A DNA stretch of 64,000 nt, taken from assembly GCA_902784755.1 (NCBI GenBank), contig CACZVX010000011.1:1-64000 (forward strand), written 5' to 3'. Of this stretch, positions 52,191 to 59,513 are shown piece by piece. A program made the position numbers and the translations under genes. The stretch is from an uncultured Prevotellaceae bacterium (GTDB lineage Bacteria > Bacteroidota > Bacteroidia > Bacteroidales > Bacteroidaceae). Under the pieces are notes generated by a model that was not told where the DNA came from, did no database searches, and saw nothing but the letters and a program-made list of their open reading frames with translations. Positions within the stretch are counted from its first letter, which is position 1; every line of letters begins with the position of its first letter.

Positions 52191-53588
52191 ATGAATACAA
52201 AGATTATAAATATATTCTGCGCCCTCTGCATCGTCTGCGGTCTTTGGTCGTGTTCCGACGACAACGTCAGCGACCTACAGTTGAGCGGTGACTGCATGGT
52301 TGAGTCTATTGCACTCGACAATTATGAGGGAACTATCAACTTGGCTTCTCGTAGCATCGTTGTCCGTCTGCCTGAAGTATACGAAACATCTGCCATGCAG
52401 GTGACAAAACTCTCCATCTCAAATGGTGCCTCGTGCAATGTGAAGCAGGGTGAGACACTGAATCTGGATGCTGCCAAGGTGCTGAAGGTTAAGAACGGCG
52501 ACGTGTTCTTGAACTGGACACTAAGTGTACTCCACGATGAGGCTCGTATCACCTCGTTCGTCATCAACGATATCTATCAGGGAACCATCGATCAGACGGC
52601 CAAAACCATCACGGTCTATGTGCCAGGTTCTATTGGTTTGACAAGCCTTGTGCCAACTATTGTCTATAGCCAGAATGCTTCGATTACGCCTGCTTCTGGT
52701 GTGGCTCAGGATTTCACAAATCCTGTCACATATACGGTAAAGAACAACTCGGCTGAAGCAACCTATACTGTCAAAGTCATTGCCATCGACAAGCCAAAGG
52801 CCCTCTTTATCGGTGAACCTAGTTCAATGAACGATCTCGATCCTGAAGCCAAGACAGCTTGCCAGTGGATGCTGGGCAATGTGCCAGGTACGCTCTATGC
52901 TTCGTTTGCAGATGTAGAGGCTAATACCGTTGACCTCTCAGAATGTAAGGTTATTTGGTGGCACTACCACTTCAATGGAGGTGTGGATGGTCATGACCAG
53001 TTTGTGGCCAAGGCACCATACGCATTGTCTGCCGTCAACCAGCTTCGTAAGTATTATGAGAATGGCGGGGCATTCTTCCTCACCCGCTATGCCACCAATC
53101 TGCCATCGTTCATCGGAGCGACTGGTGATGACGAGTGGACCACACCTAACAACTGTTGGGGCCAGGACGAGGATGGTGCCGAACTTTGTGGCGGCCCATG
53201 GTCATTCCGCATCTTCGACGGTATGAATAATCATCCTATGTGGCAAGGTCTTGTACAAGGTGACAACCCACAGGAGGTTTACTGCACAGATGCTGGTTAC
53301 CACATCACCAACTCTACTGCTCAGTATCATATTGGTACCGACTGGGGTGGTTACGACAACCATGCCGCTTGGGAAACACGTACAGGAGGAAAGATTCTGG
53401 GCGTTGGCGGTGACGGTGCTGTCGTAGCCTGGGAGTATCCTGCTAAGGATGGCAAGGGTGGAATCATCTGTATCGGTTCTGGCTGCTACGACTGGTACTC
53501 CTATACCTATGAGCCCGGTTATACCGAGAAGTTCCACAAGAACATCGAGATTATGACTCAGAATGCATTTAATCACTTAATGAAATAA
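52191..53588 (+). CDS. Surface glycan-binding lipoprotein, DUF4960-like
   Basis: A 465-residue lipoprotein (lipobox GLWSC, C21). Residues about 30-200 look like two Ig-type/PKD-like beta domains (ITSFVINDIYQGTIDQTAKT is repeated in style to the earlier EGTINLASRSIVVRLPEVYE). Residues about 205-465 form a mixed domain with VIWWHYHFNGG, GGAFFLTRYATNLPSF and GGIICIGSGCYDWYSY, resembling the DUF4960 domain found in SusE-position proteins of fructan loci. The position after SusD and before the GH32-type genes parallels the levan-binding surface protein of B. thetaiotaomicron. It should bind polysaccharide, not cut it. Confidence 0.85.
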   Translation: MNTKIINIFCALCIVCGLWSCSDDNVSDLQLSGDCMVESIALDNYEGTINLASRSIVVRLPEVYETSAMQVTKLSISNGASCNVKQGETLNLDAAKVLKVKNGDVFLNWTLSVLHDEARITSFVINDIYQGTIDQTAKTITVYVPGSIGLTSLVPTIVYSQNASITPASGVAQDFTNPVTYTVKNNSAEATYTVKVIAIDKPKALFIGEPSSMNDLDPEAKTACQWMLGNVPGTLYASFADVEANTVDLSECKVIWWHYHFNGGVDGHDQFVAKAPYALSAVNQLRKYYENGGAFFLTRYATNLPSFIGATGDDEWTTPNNCWGQDEDGAELCGGPWSFRIFDGMNNHPMWQGLVQGDNPQEVYCTDAGYHITNSTAQYHIGTDWGGYDNHAAWETRTGGKILGVGGDGAVVAWEYPAKDGKGGIICIGSGCYDWYSYTYEPGYTEKFHKNIEIMTQNAFNHLMK

Positions 53589-53593
53589 TGGTT

Positions 53594-55189
53594 ATGAAAA
53601 CAATCATGTATATCCTTTCTGCTTGTTTCGTATGCTGTGGTATGTCTGCAGCCATGACAAGTTGTAGCGAAGATACTTACGGACCCGACCCATCGAAGGA
53701 CTGGGCTGGCACTGCGACCGTATTTACTCCTACCGATGATGCTGGTTTCAACACCTATTACATGCCCGCAATCGGTCGTTGTGGCGATCCTATGCCTTTC
53801 TTCGACCAAAAGGCCGGCGAGTTCAAGGTGCTTTATTTGCAGGAATACGACAACAATGGAGCTTGTTATCATCCTTTCTGGGGCATCGCAACGAAGGACT
53901 GTGCCAACTACACCTCATTGGGTGAGGTATTGCCCACCGGAACTTCGACATCTGAACAGGATGCAGCCCTGGGTACTGGTTGTGCAGTCTATAACGAGAG
54001 TGATCAGCTTTATTACATCTATTATACGGGTCATAACCCGCTTTGTAAAAACCGTGAGGTGGTGATGCGCGCCACATCGGCCGACTTCAAGACGTGGACC
54101 AAGGATTATATCTGGACACTGAAGGGAACCGACTTTGGCTACGATGCCAACGATTTCCGTGACCCACAGGTATTCAAGGCTGACGATGGCCTGTGGCACA
54201 TGGTTATCTCCTCAAAGCTGAAGTTTGCTGAGTTCAAGTCCAGCGACTTGAAGAATTGGGAGCATGTAGGCTCGTTTCCCATGATTTGGGACCGCATGTT
54301 GGAGTGCGCCGATATATTCAAGATGGGCAACTGGTGGTACATGGTCTATAGCGAGGCTTACAAAACAAGTTGGAGCCGAAAGGTGAAGTATATGATGGCT
54401 CCCTCTCTTGAAGCCCTGAAGGCCTGCTTCAATGACCCTGGCGCCAACTGGCCCAAGGATGGTCATGAGGGCGTACTCGACACCCGTGCCTTCTATGCAG
54501 CCAAAACAGCCTCGAACGGTACCGACCGATATATCTGGGGATGGTGTCCCTACCGCATAGGTGCTGACATCCACGAGAAGAATACGAATGTTGGTGCTGG
54601 CGACGGCAACGAACCGGCATGGTCGGGTGCGTTGGTATGCCACAAGGTTATCCAGCACGCCGACGGTACGCTGACTCTAGGAGCTGTTCCCGCTATGGCC
54701 GCTAAGTATAATAAAGAGGCATCAGTGTCTGTCATGGCTTCTAATGGTTATAGCAATGGTTCGCTGACGGGAGACGATGCTTATGTGCTCTACAACCGTC
54801 TGGGCACCTGCAATCATATCTCGTTTACCGTAAAGACTTCGAACAACTGGGACAAGTTCGGCGTATCGTTCGTTCGCGGCACCGACTCCAAGAAGTACTA
54901 TACGATGGTTGTGAATCCCGAGTGGGAAGACGGCCGCAAGATAAACTTCGAACAGGAGGGTGAGGAAGGCAAGGGCTTCATCGAGGCTGCCGACGGCTAC
55001 AACTTCACGCGACCGGCTGACAATGTCTACAACATCGACATCTATACCGACAACTCTGTTCTGACGCTCTACATCAACGATGTCTGCGCCTACACACAGC
55101 GCATCTACGGCATCCAGAAAAACTGCTGGTCCATCAACAACTATGGCGGCAGCATCACCGTGAGCAACGTCAAGGTGTCGGCCTATTAA
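53594..55189 (+). CDS. GH32-like fructan-active or fructan-binding lipoprotein
   Basis: A 531-residue lipoprotein (TSC, C24). Residues about 30-360 have the five-bladed propeller look of GH32: the nucleophile block reads IGRCGDPMPFFD (D65) in place of the classic WMNDPNG, the RDP motif is present (NDFRDPQVF), and the acid/base EC motif is present (MLECADIFKMG). Residues about 385-531 form a beta-sandwich module (HISFTVKTSNNWDKFGVSF, DNSVLTLYINDVCAY). Catalysis is likely but the altered first motif leaves doubt. The ATG at 53594 gives a normal signal; an ATG at 53588 overlaps the previous stop codon by one base and is also possible, so translation is probably coupled. Confidence 0.82.
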   Translation: MKTIMYILSACFVCCGMSAAMTSCSEDTYGPDPSKDWAGTATVFTPTDDAGFNTYYMPAIGRCGDPMPFFDQKAGEFKVLYLQEYDNNGACYHPFWGIATKDCANYTSLGEVLPTGTSTSEQDAALGTGCAVYNESDQLYYIYYTGHNPLCKNREVVMRATSADFKTWTKDYIWTLKGTDFGYDANDFRDPQVFKADDGLWHMVISSKLKFAEFKSSDLKNWEHVGSFPMIWDRMLECADIFKMGNWWYMVYSEAYKTSWSRKVKYMMAPSLEALKACFNDPGANWPKDGHEGVLDTRAFYAAKTASNGTDRYIWGWCPYRIGADIHEKNTNVGAGDGNEPAWSGALVCHKVIQHADGTLTLGAVPAMAAKYNKEASVSVMASNGYSNGSLTGDDAYVLYNRLGTCNHISFTVKTSNNWDKFGVSFVRGTDSKKYYTMVVNPEWEDGRKINFEQEGEEGKGFIEAADGYNFTRPADNVYNIDIYTDNSVLTLYINDVCAYTQRIYGIQKNCWSINNYGGSITVSNVKVSAY

Positions 55190-55226
55190 GCCGCCGTCCC
55201 CACATATAACTAAACCCAATCAGACG

Positions 55227-56750
55227 ATGCGTTTTTTTCAGGTTATAGTTATATCTACCTTCATTCTGATGGCAGCCTGGCTGCCATCAGAATGTTTTTC
55301 TCAGCCAGTCGCCTTCCCGGAGTCCAACGAGCCCGCCTACCACGAGCACTACCGCAACCAATACCATTTCAGCGCCCGCCGCGGATGGATCAGCGACCCC
55401 TGCGGATACCTCTACTACGAGGGCAAGTACCACTGCTATTGGTGGGGCTGTGCAGAGTCTGCCGACCTCATCCACTTCAACGAGGTGAGCCGCCATGTCC
55501 ACCGCGATGTGCCTAAGGGACTGGGCTGCTGGACAGGCTGCGTCGTCGCCGACCCGCAGAATACCGCCGGCTTCGGCAGCGATGCCTATATCGCCTGTCT
55601 CACCCTCCACGATGCGGCTCGCAAGAACCAGTCGCAGGGACTCACCGTCAGCCACGACCACGGACGCTCGTTCACCTACTACAACGGCAACCCCGTGCTC
55701 GACATCGGCTACGAGGACTTCCGCGACCCCACCGTCATCTGGCTCGAAGACAGCCGCCAGTGGCTCATGGTCGTCAGCAAGACCCTCGAGAGCAAGGTTG
55801 CCTTCTATGTCTCTCCCGATCTGAAACAGTGGACGTGGCTCAGCGACTTCGGTCCTGCCGGGCGCACCTACCGCTGTTTCGAGTGCCCCGACTTCTTCAA
55901 GCTCAAGATCGACAACGGGCCTAAGGCAGGACAGGAGAAATGGGTGCTCGTCGTCTCCGTCGACTGGGACAACGAGCAGTATTTCGTTGGTGACTTCGAC
56001 GGGCGCACCTTCCATGCCGAGGGACTCAAGCAGGAGACAGGCGTCTATGTCGACTGCGGTCCCGACTTCTATGCCTCGCGCACCTTCAAGGACTTCGACA
56101 ACGCCCTCGGCGGCCGTGTCTACTCCATGGGCTGGATGTCCAACTGGCGCTACTGCCGAGACCTGCCCATGACCTACGGCAAAGGCTTCTGGTCCATTCC
56201 CCGTGAGCTGTCGCTCCGCGACACCCCCGACGGATGGCGCCTCGTGCAGCGCCCTAAGAGCGACCTCACCTCCCTGCGCGGCGCCCGCCAGCACTATGCC
56301 GGCCGCCTGAAGGCAGGGCGCACCGCCGTCAAGGACGTCCCCCAGCTCGCCAATGTCTACGAGGCAGAGGTGTCCTTCGATGCCACCCCTGGCAGCACCT
56401 TCGGAATGAACCTCTGTGTGGGAGGCGGGCGCAAACTCGTCGTCACCTACGACGTCGACAGCCACTCGCTCGTCGTCGACCGAACCCAAGTTGCCGACTT
56501 CGAGATGACCAAGTTCGAGCACACCTGTCATGCCCGTGTGGCGCCCCGCGACGGACAGCTGCGGCTGCGCGTCTTCGTCGACAAGTGCTCTGTGGAGATC
56601 TTCTCCGAGGATGGCACAAGCGTATTCTCGCTCGCCACCTTCGCTGCTGACGACCATACCGGTCTCGAGTTCTTTGCCCAGCAGCCAGGCACCCGTTATA
56701 CCCTCGACGTGTGGCCCATGGCATCCATCTGGCCGTCCGACGCACAATAG
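55227..56750 (+). CDS. GH32 family glycoside hydrolase (levanase/inulinase type), exported
   Basis: A 507-residue GH32 enzyme with a signal peptide (about 1-25). The nucleophile motif is WISDPCG (D57) in RRGWISDPCGYLYYEGKYH, a variant of WMNDPNG. RDP is in YEDFRDPTVIW and the acid/base EC motif in RCFECPDFFKL. The C-terminal beta-sandwich has RVFVDKCSVEIFSEDGTSVF, the standard GH32 ending. It should hydrolyse beta-fructosyl links. Base composition is clearly higher in G+C than the genes before it: for example, bases 55681-55740 are 63% G+C. A perfect hairpin followed by T's lies inside the signal-peptide codons (55262-55299). Confidence 0.93.
   Translation: MRFFQVIVISTFILMAAWLPSECFSQPVAFPESNEPAYHEHYRNQYHFSARRGWISDPCGYLYYEGKYHCYWWGCAESADLIHFNEVSRHVHRDVPKGLGCWTGCVVADPQNTAGFGSDAYIACLTLHDAARKNQSQGLTVSHDHGRSFTYYNGNPVLDIGYEDFRDPTVIWLEDSRQWLMVVSKTLESKVAFYVSPDLKQWTWLSDFGPAGRTYRCFECPDFFKLKIDNGPKAGQEKWVLVVSVDWDNEQYFVGDFDGRTFHAEGLKQETGVYVDCGPDFYASRTFKDFDNALGGRVYSMGWMSNWRYCRDLPMTYGKGFWSIPRELSLRDTPDGWRLVQRPKSDLTSLRGARQHYAGRLKAGRTAVKDVPQLANVYEAEVSFDATPGSTFGMNLCVGGGRKLVVTYDVDSHSLVVDRTQVADFEMTKFEHTCHARVAPRDGQLRLRVFVDKCSVEIFSEDGTSVFSLATFAADDHTGLEFFAQQPGTRYTLDVWPMASIWPSDAQ
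55262..55299 (+). promoter_or_regulatory. Perfect 15-bp hairpin plus T run inside GH32 signal-peptide codons
   Basis: CATTCTGATGGCAGC (55262-55276) and GCTGCCATCAGAATG (55280-55294) are exact complements with a three-base loop, followed by TTTTT. This is the form of an intrinsic terminator, but it lies at codons 12-23 of the gene. It could act as an attenuator or end part of the upstream transcript. Confidence 0.7.
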
Positions 56751-56781
56751 ATAAGCATTATTAATACTCGTTACGGAAAAC

Positions 56782-56838
56782 AACGGGGAGGAAGCAAACA
56801 GAAACCATCGCGTTTCTGGGCTTCTTCCCCGTTCTTGT
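56782..56838 (+). terminator. Long hairpin terminator after GH32 gene
   Basis: 14-bp arms AACGGGGAGGAAGC (56782-56795) and GCTTCTTCCCCGTT (56820-56833) with one G-U pair; an inner stem CAGAAAC/GTTTCTG (56799-56805, 56812-56818) extends the structure. T-rich sequence follows. Confidence 0.8.
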
Positions 56839-56845
56839 GTTTTTA

Positions 56846-56877
56846 TTTGGGAGTTTCAGAATTATTTCGTATATTCG
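56846..56877 (+). promoter_or_regulatory. Promoter of the second sensor-regulator
   Basis: TTTG at 56846-56849, 20 bases, TATATTCG at 56870-56877 (one mismatch to TAnnTTTG). It lies about 45 bases before the ATG at 56922, which supports that ATG as the original start. Confidence 0.5.
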
Positions 56878-56921
56878 CAGCCGTAAAGGAATGCTTGTTC
56901 ATATTACGAAGAGTAGACACT

Positions 56922-56961
56922 ATGCGAAAACTGTTTTTACACCTTAATTATATTATATAGT
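56922..56961 (+). pseudogene. Frameshifted signal-peptide start of the second sensor-regulator
   Basis: ATG at 56922 opens MRKLFLHLNYII and then meets TAG (56958-56960). The first four codons give MRKLF as in the paralogue at 45548. Removing one base near 56958 would join this to the long frame as MRKLFLHLNYIICVTLLLTAC, a textbook lipoprotein signal. The break lies in the AT-rich run TTATATTATATAG. It may be a true mutation, phase variation, or a sequencing error. Confidence 0.7.
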
Positions 56962-59103
56962 GTGACGCTGCTGCTGACGGCATGCAACTCGGGTCCGCGC
57001 TACCATATCACAGTGTTACAGTGCTCGGCGGGCAACTGGCGCTCCCAGCTGAACAACGAGCTGATGGCTGCCCAGCATCTTTTTGAGGAGGATGTGGAGG
57101 TGGAGATCCTGAACTGTTTCGACCGCTCTGACGTGCAGGTGAGGCAGATAGACAGCCTGTCGATGGGCGGTGTGGACCTGCTGGTGGTGGCTCCCAATGA
57201 GTATGAGGAGGTGGCTCCCGCCCTGAGGCACGCCAAGGAGCGCGGTGTCCCCGTGATCTTGTTCGACCGCAAGGCCGACACGGACGACTATACGGCTTTC
57301 ATCGGCGGCGACAACGTGGCGGTGGGCAGACTGGCTGCCACCTGTGCCGCCCAGCTGGCTGCGCAGACGGCGAACCGCAATGTGCTGGAGATTACCGCCC
57401 TGCAGAGCACGTCGCCCTCGCGCGACCGCCACAAGGGCTTCGAGGAGGGTATGGCGCAGCATCCGGGCGTGAACTACGAGTGTATCTTCAGCAACTGGGA
57501 CGACCACCGCACGGACACGATCATGAGGGAGGCACTGAAGAGCGACAGGCGGCCCGACGTGGTGTTCTGCCATAGTGACTTCATGGCGCGCGGTGCCTCG
57601 TGGGCGGTGAAGGACGCAGGACTGGAGGGGCAGGTGAAGATCATCGGCGTGGATGGTCTGCCCGGTCCGGGCGAGGGCATCGAGGGCGTGGAGCAGGGAT
57701 GGCTGGCGGCGACGTGTGTCTATCCCACGCAAGGAGAGAAGATTGTGCGGCTGGCTCTCGACATCCTGGAGGGGAAGCCCTACGAGCGCAACAACTTCCT
57801 GAAGAGCATGGTCATCACGCCCGAGAATGTGGGCATGGTGTCGCTATATAGCAACGAGCTGAAACAGCGGAGCACGGACCTGGTGACGATTCAGGACAAG
57901 CTGGAGGAGTATTTCGGCCTGTATAACGCGCAGAACAAGATTATATGGGCTGCCGTGGCGGTGATTGCGCTGCTCATCGCTGCCGTGGTGCTGACATGGC
58001 GAGGCGTGGTGCAGATACGTGCCGCCCACCGCCGCCAGAAGGCGCTGAACGAGGAGCAGAAGCTATTTTTCACGAATGCGAGCCATCAGCTGAAGACGCC
58101 GCTGACACTGATAGCGGGGCCCGTGAGGCAGTTGCTGCAGCGGAAGGCGGTGAAGGGCGACGACCTGGAACTGCTGGAGATTACCGAGCGGAACATCAGC
58201 CAGATGGAGAACGTGTTGTCAGACGTGCTGAACTTCGGTAAGGACACGAGCAAGCCCTCCGTTGACGACGCCACGGCTCAGGAGGCCGCACAGCTGTCGG
58301 CGGCCATCGTGGAGAAGGAGCACCTAGGCATGCTGAAGCAGGAGGACACCGACGAGTTGTCGAACATTCTGATCGTGGACGACAATGCCGACATGCGCCG
58401 CTACCTGCGCACGCTGCTGGCGTCGCGCTTCTACGTGCTGGAGGCTCCCGACGGGCAGAGCGGCCTGAAACTGGCGCGTGAGAGTGTACCCGACATCGTG
58501 ATCTCGGACGTGATGATGCCGGTTATGGACGGCCTGCAGTTCTGTAAGAACCTGAAGGAGGACTTCATCACGAGTCATATCCCCGTGATCCTGCTGACGG
58601 CCCGCAGCACCGAGATTCAGCAGATGGAGGGCTACGAGCACGGGGCCGACGCGTATATGACGAAACCCTTCCGTGCCGATTTGCTCATCAGCCGCATAGA
58701 CAACCTACTGCGCAGCCGACAGCAGTTGCAGGTGCTGTTCAAGGAAGGACAGCAGGAGGACAAGCAGGTGAAGCTGACCACCCAGGACAAGCTGTTCCTC
58801 GACCAGCTGCGCAACGTGGTGCGGGAGCGGATGGCAAACCCGAAACTGAAGATGGACGACCTGGGTGACGAGCTGGGCATCAGCCGCGTGCAGCTATACA
58901 GAAAGGTGAAAGTGCTTACTGGCCTCTCGCCCGTGGACCTGCTGAAGCAGATGCGCCTGGAGCGCGCAAAGGTGCTGCTGAACAGTACCACGAAGACGGT
59001 GTCGGAGATTGCCTACGAGGTGGGCTTCAGCACTCCCAGCTACTTCACCAGCTGCTTCAAGAAACAATATGGCAAGCTGCCCATGGACTTCCGGGCGGAG
59101 TGA
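56962..59103 (+). CDS. Hybrid two-component sensor-regulator lacking the kinase ATP-binding domain
   Basis: A 713-residue frame from a GTG at 56962. Type I sugar-binding domain at about 12-300 (FDRKADTDDYTAFIGGDN), TM at about 328-347, HisKA helix with SHQLKTPLT (H375), then only about 35 residues before a receiver domain at about 467-585 (VDDN, phospho-acceptor D516 in ISDVMMP, K568) and an AraC domain at about 605-713 (ISRVQLYRKVKVL, VSEIAYEVGFSTPSYFTSCF). The HATPase domain (N, G1, F, G2 boxes, about 150 residues) is absent, so it cannot phosphorylate itself. Family: fructose-sensing hybrid regulators of fructan loci (BT1754-like). As read, the frame begins in mid-signal (TLLLTACNS), so export needs the upstream frameshift to be an error or reversible. 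G+C is high and CTG codons dominate, as in the GH32 gene before it. Confidence 0.88.
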   Translation: MTLLLTACNSGPRYHITVLQCSAGNWRSQLNNELMAAQHLFEEDVEVEILNCFDRSDVQVRQIDSLSMGGVDLLVVAPNEYEEVAPALRHAKERGVPVILFDRKADTDDYTAFIGGDNVAVGRLAATCAAQLAAQTANRNVLEITALQSTSPSRDRHKGFEEGMAQHPGVNYECIFSNWDDHRTDTIMREALKSDRRPDVVFCHSDFMARGASWAVKDAGLEGQVKIIGVDGLPGPGEGIEGVEQGWLAATCVYPTQGEKIVRLALDILEGKPYERNNFLKSMVITPENVGMVSLYSNELKQRSTDLVTIQDKLEEYFGLYNAQNKIIWAAVAVIALLIAAVVLTWRGVVQIRAAHRRQKALNEEQKLFFTNASHQLKTPLTLIAGPVRQLLQRKAVKGDDLELLEITERNISQMENVLSDVLNFGKDTSKPSVDDATAQEAAQLSAAIVEKEHLGMLKQEDTDELSNILIVDDNADMRRYLRTLLASRFYVLEAPDGQSGLKLARESVPDIVISDVMMPVMDGLQFCKNLKEDFITSHIPVILLTARSTEIQQMEGYEHGADAYMTKPFRADLLISRIDNLLRSRQQLQVLFKEGQQEDKQVKLTTQDKLFLDQLRNVVRERMANPKLKMDDLGDELGISRVQLYRKVKVLTGLSPVDLLKQMRLERAKVLLNSTTKTVSEIAYEVGFSTPSYFTSCFKKQYGKLPMDFRAE

Positions 59104-59513
59104 ACAGAGTCCAAATCGAGGGAGTCAACGTCAGCGGGAATCGTTCGCTGTTTGTCTATCAAGGTTTGGCTTTTTTTGTTTCTTCACTTTTAACTGATAA
59201 CAGGAAAACCTGTTGTCTTTAAACCTTAAACCTTAAACTTTGAACCTTAAATCTTCAACTTTGAACCGGCAACTTGCTGCCTATTTGTCTTCAAATATCT
59301 CTATGTCTCTATGTCAAAAAAACTCTATGTAGAAAAACTCTATGTCGAAGTGTAGTCCTTGACATATATCAATATTCATAAAGACTGTGTCAAAATTGTA
59401 ACATGAATCATTTTTCATAGTGATAGAACGATAAATATCAGCCTTTTGCGCATTTGGTTACTACTTTTGCGGTAGATTTTTACGCATCTATTAACTAAAA
59501 AACGCAAAAGTAC
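59104..59513. promoter_or_regulatory. Intergenic region with short repeats and SusC promoter
   Basis: No gene is seen in these 410 bases. AACCTTAAA/AACTTTGAA-type heptamer-nonamer repeats fill about 59218-59264. CTCTATGTC occurs four times in imperfect form at about 59298-59348, recalling the CTCTGTGTC units at 39326-39415. A motif TGTAACATGAATCATT (59397-59412) stands 65 bases before a TACTTTTG -7 box (59462-59469), as before the SusC gene at 47325. Confidence 0.55.

Noticed and set aside
55287..56783. A 498-codon minus-strand frame opposite the GH32 gene
   Set aside because: It is a by-product of high G+C third positions in the GH32 gene; the translated sequence shows no domain and a Val/Glu/Gly-biased composition.
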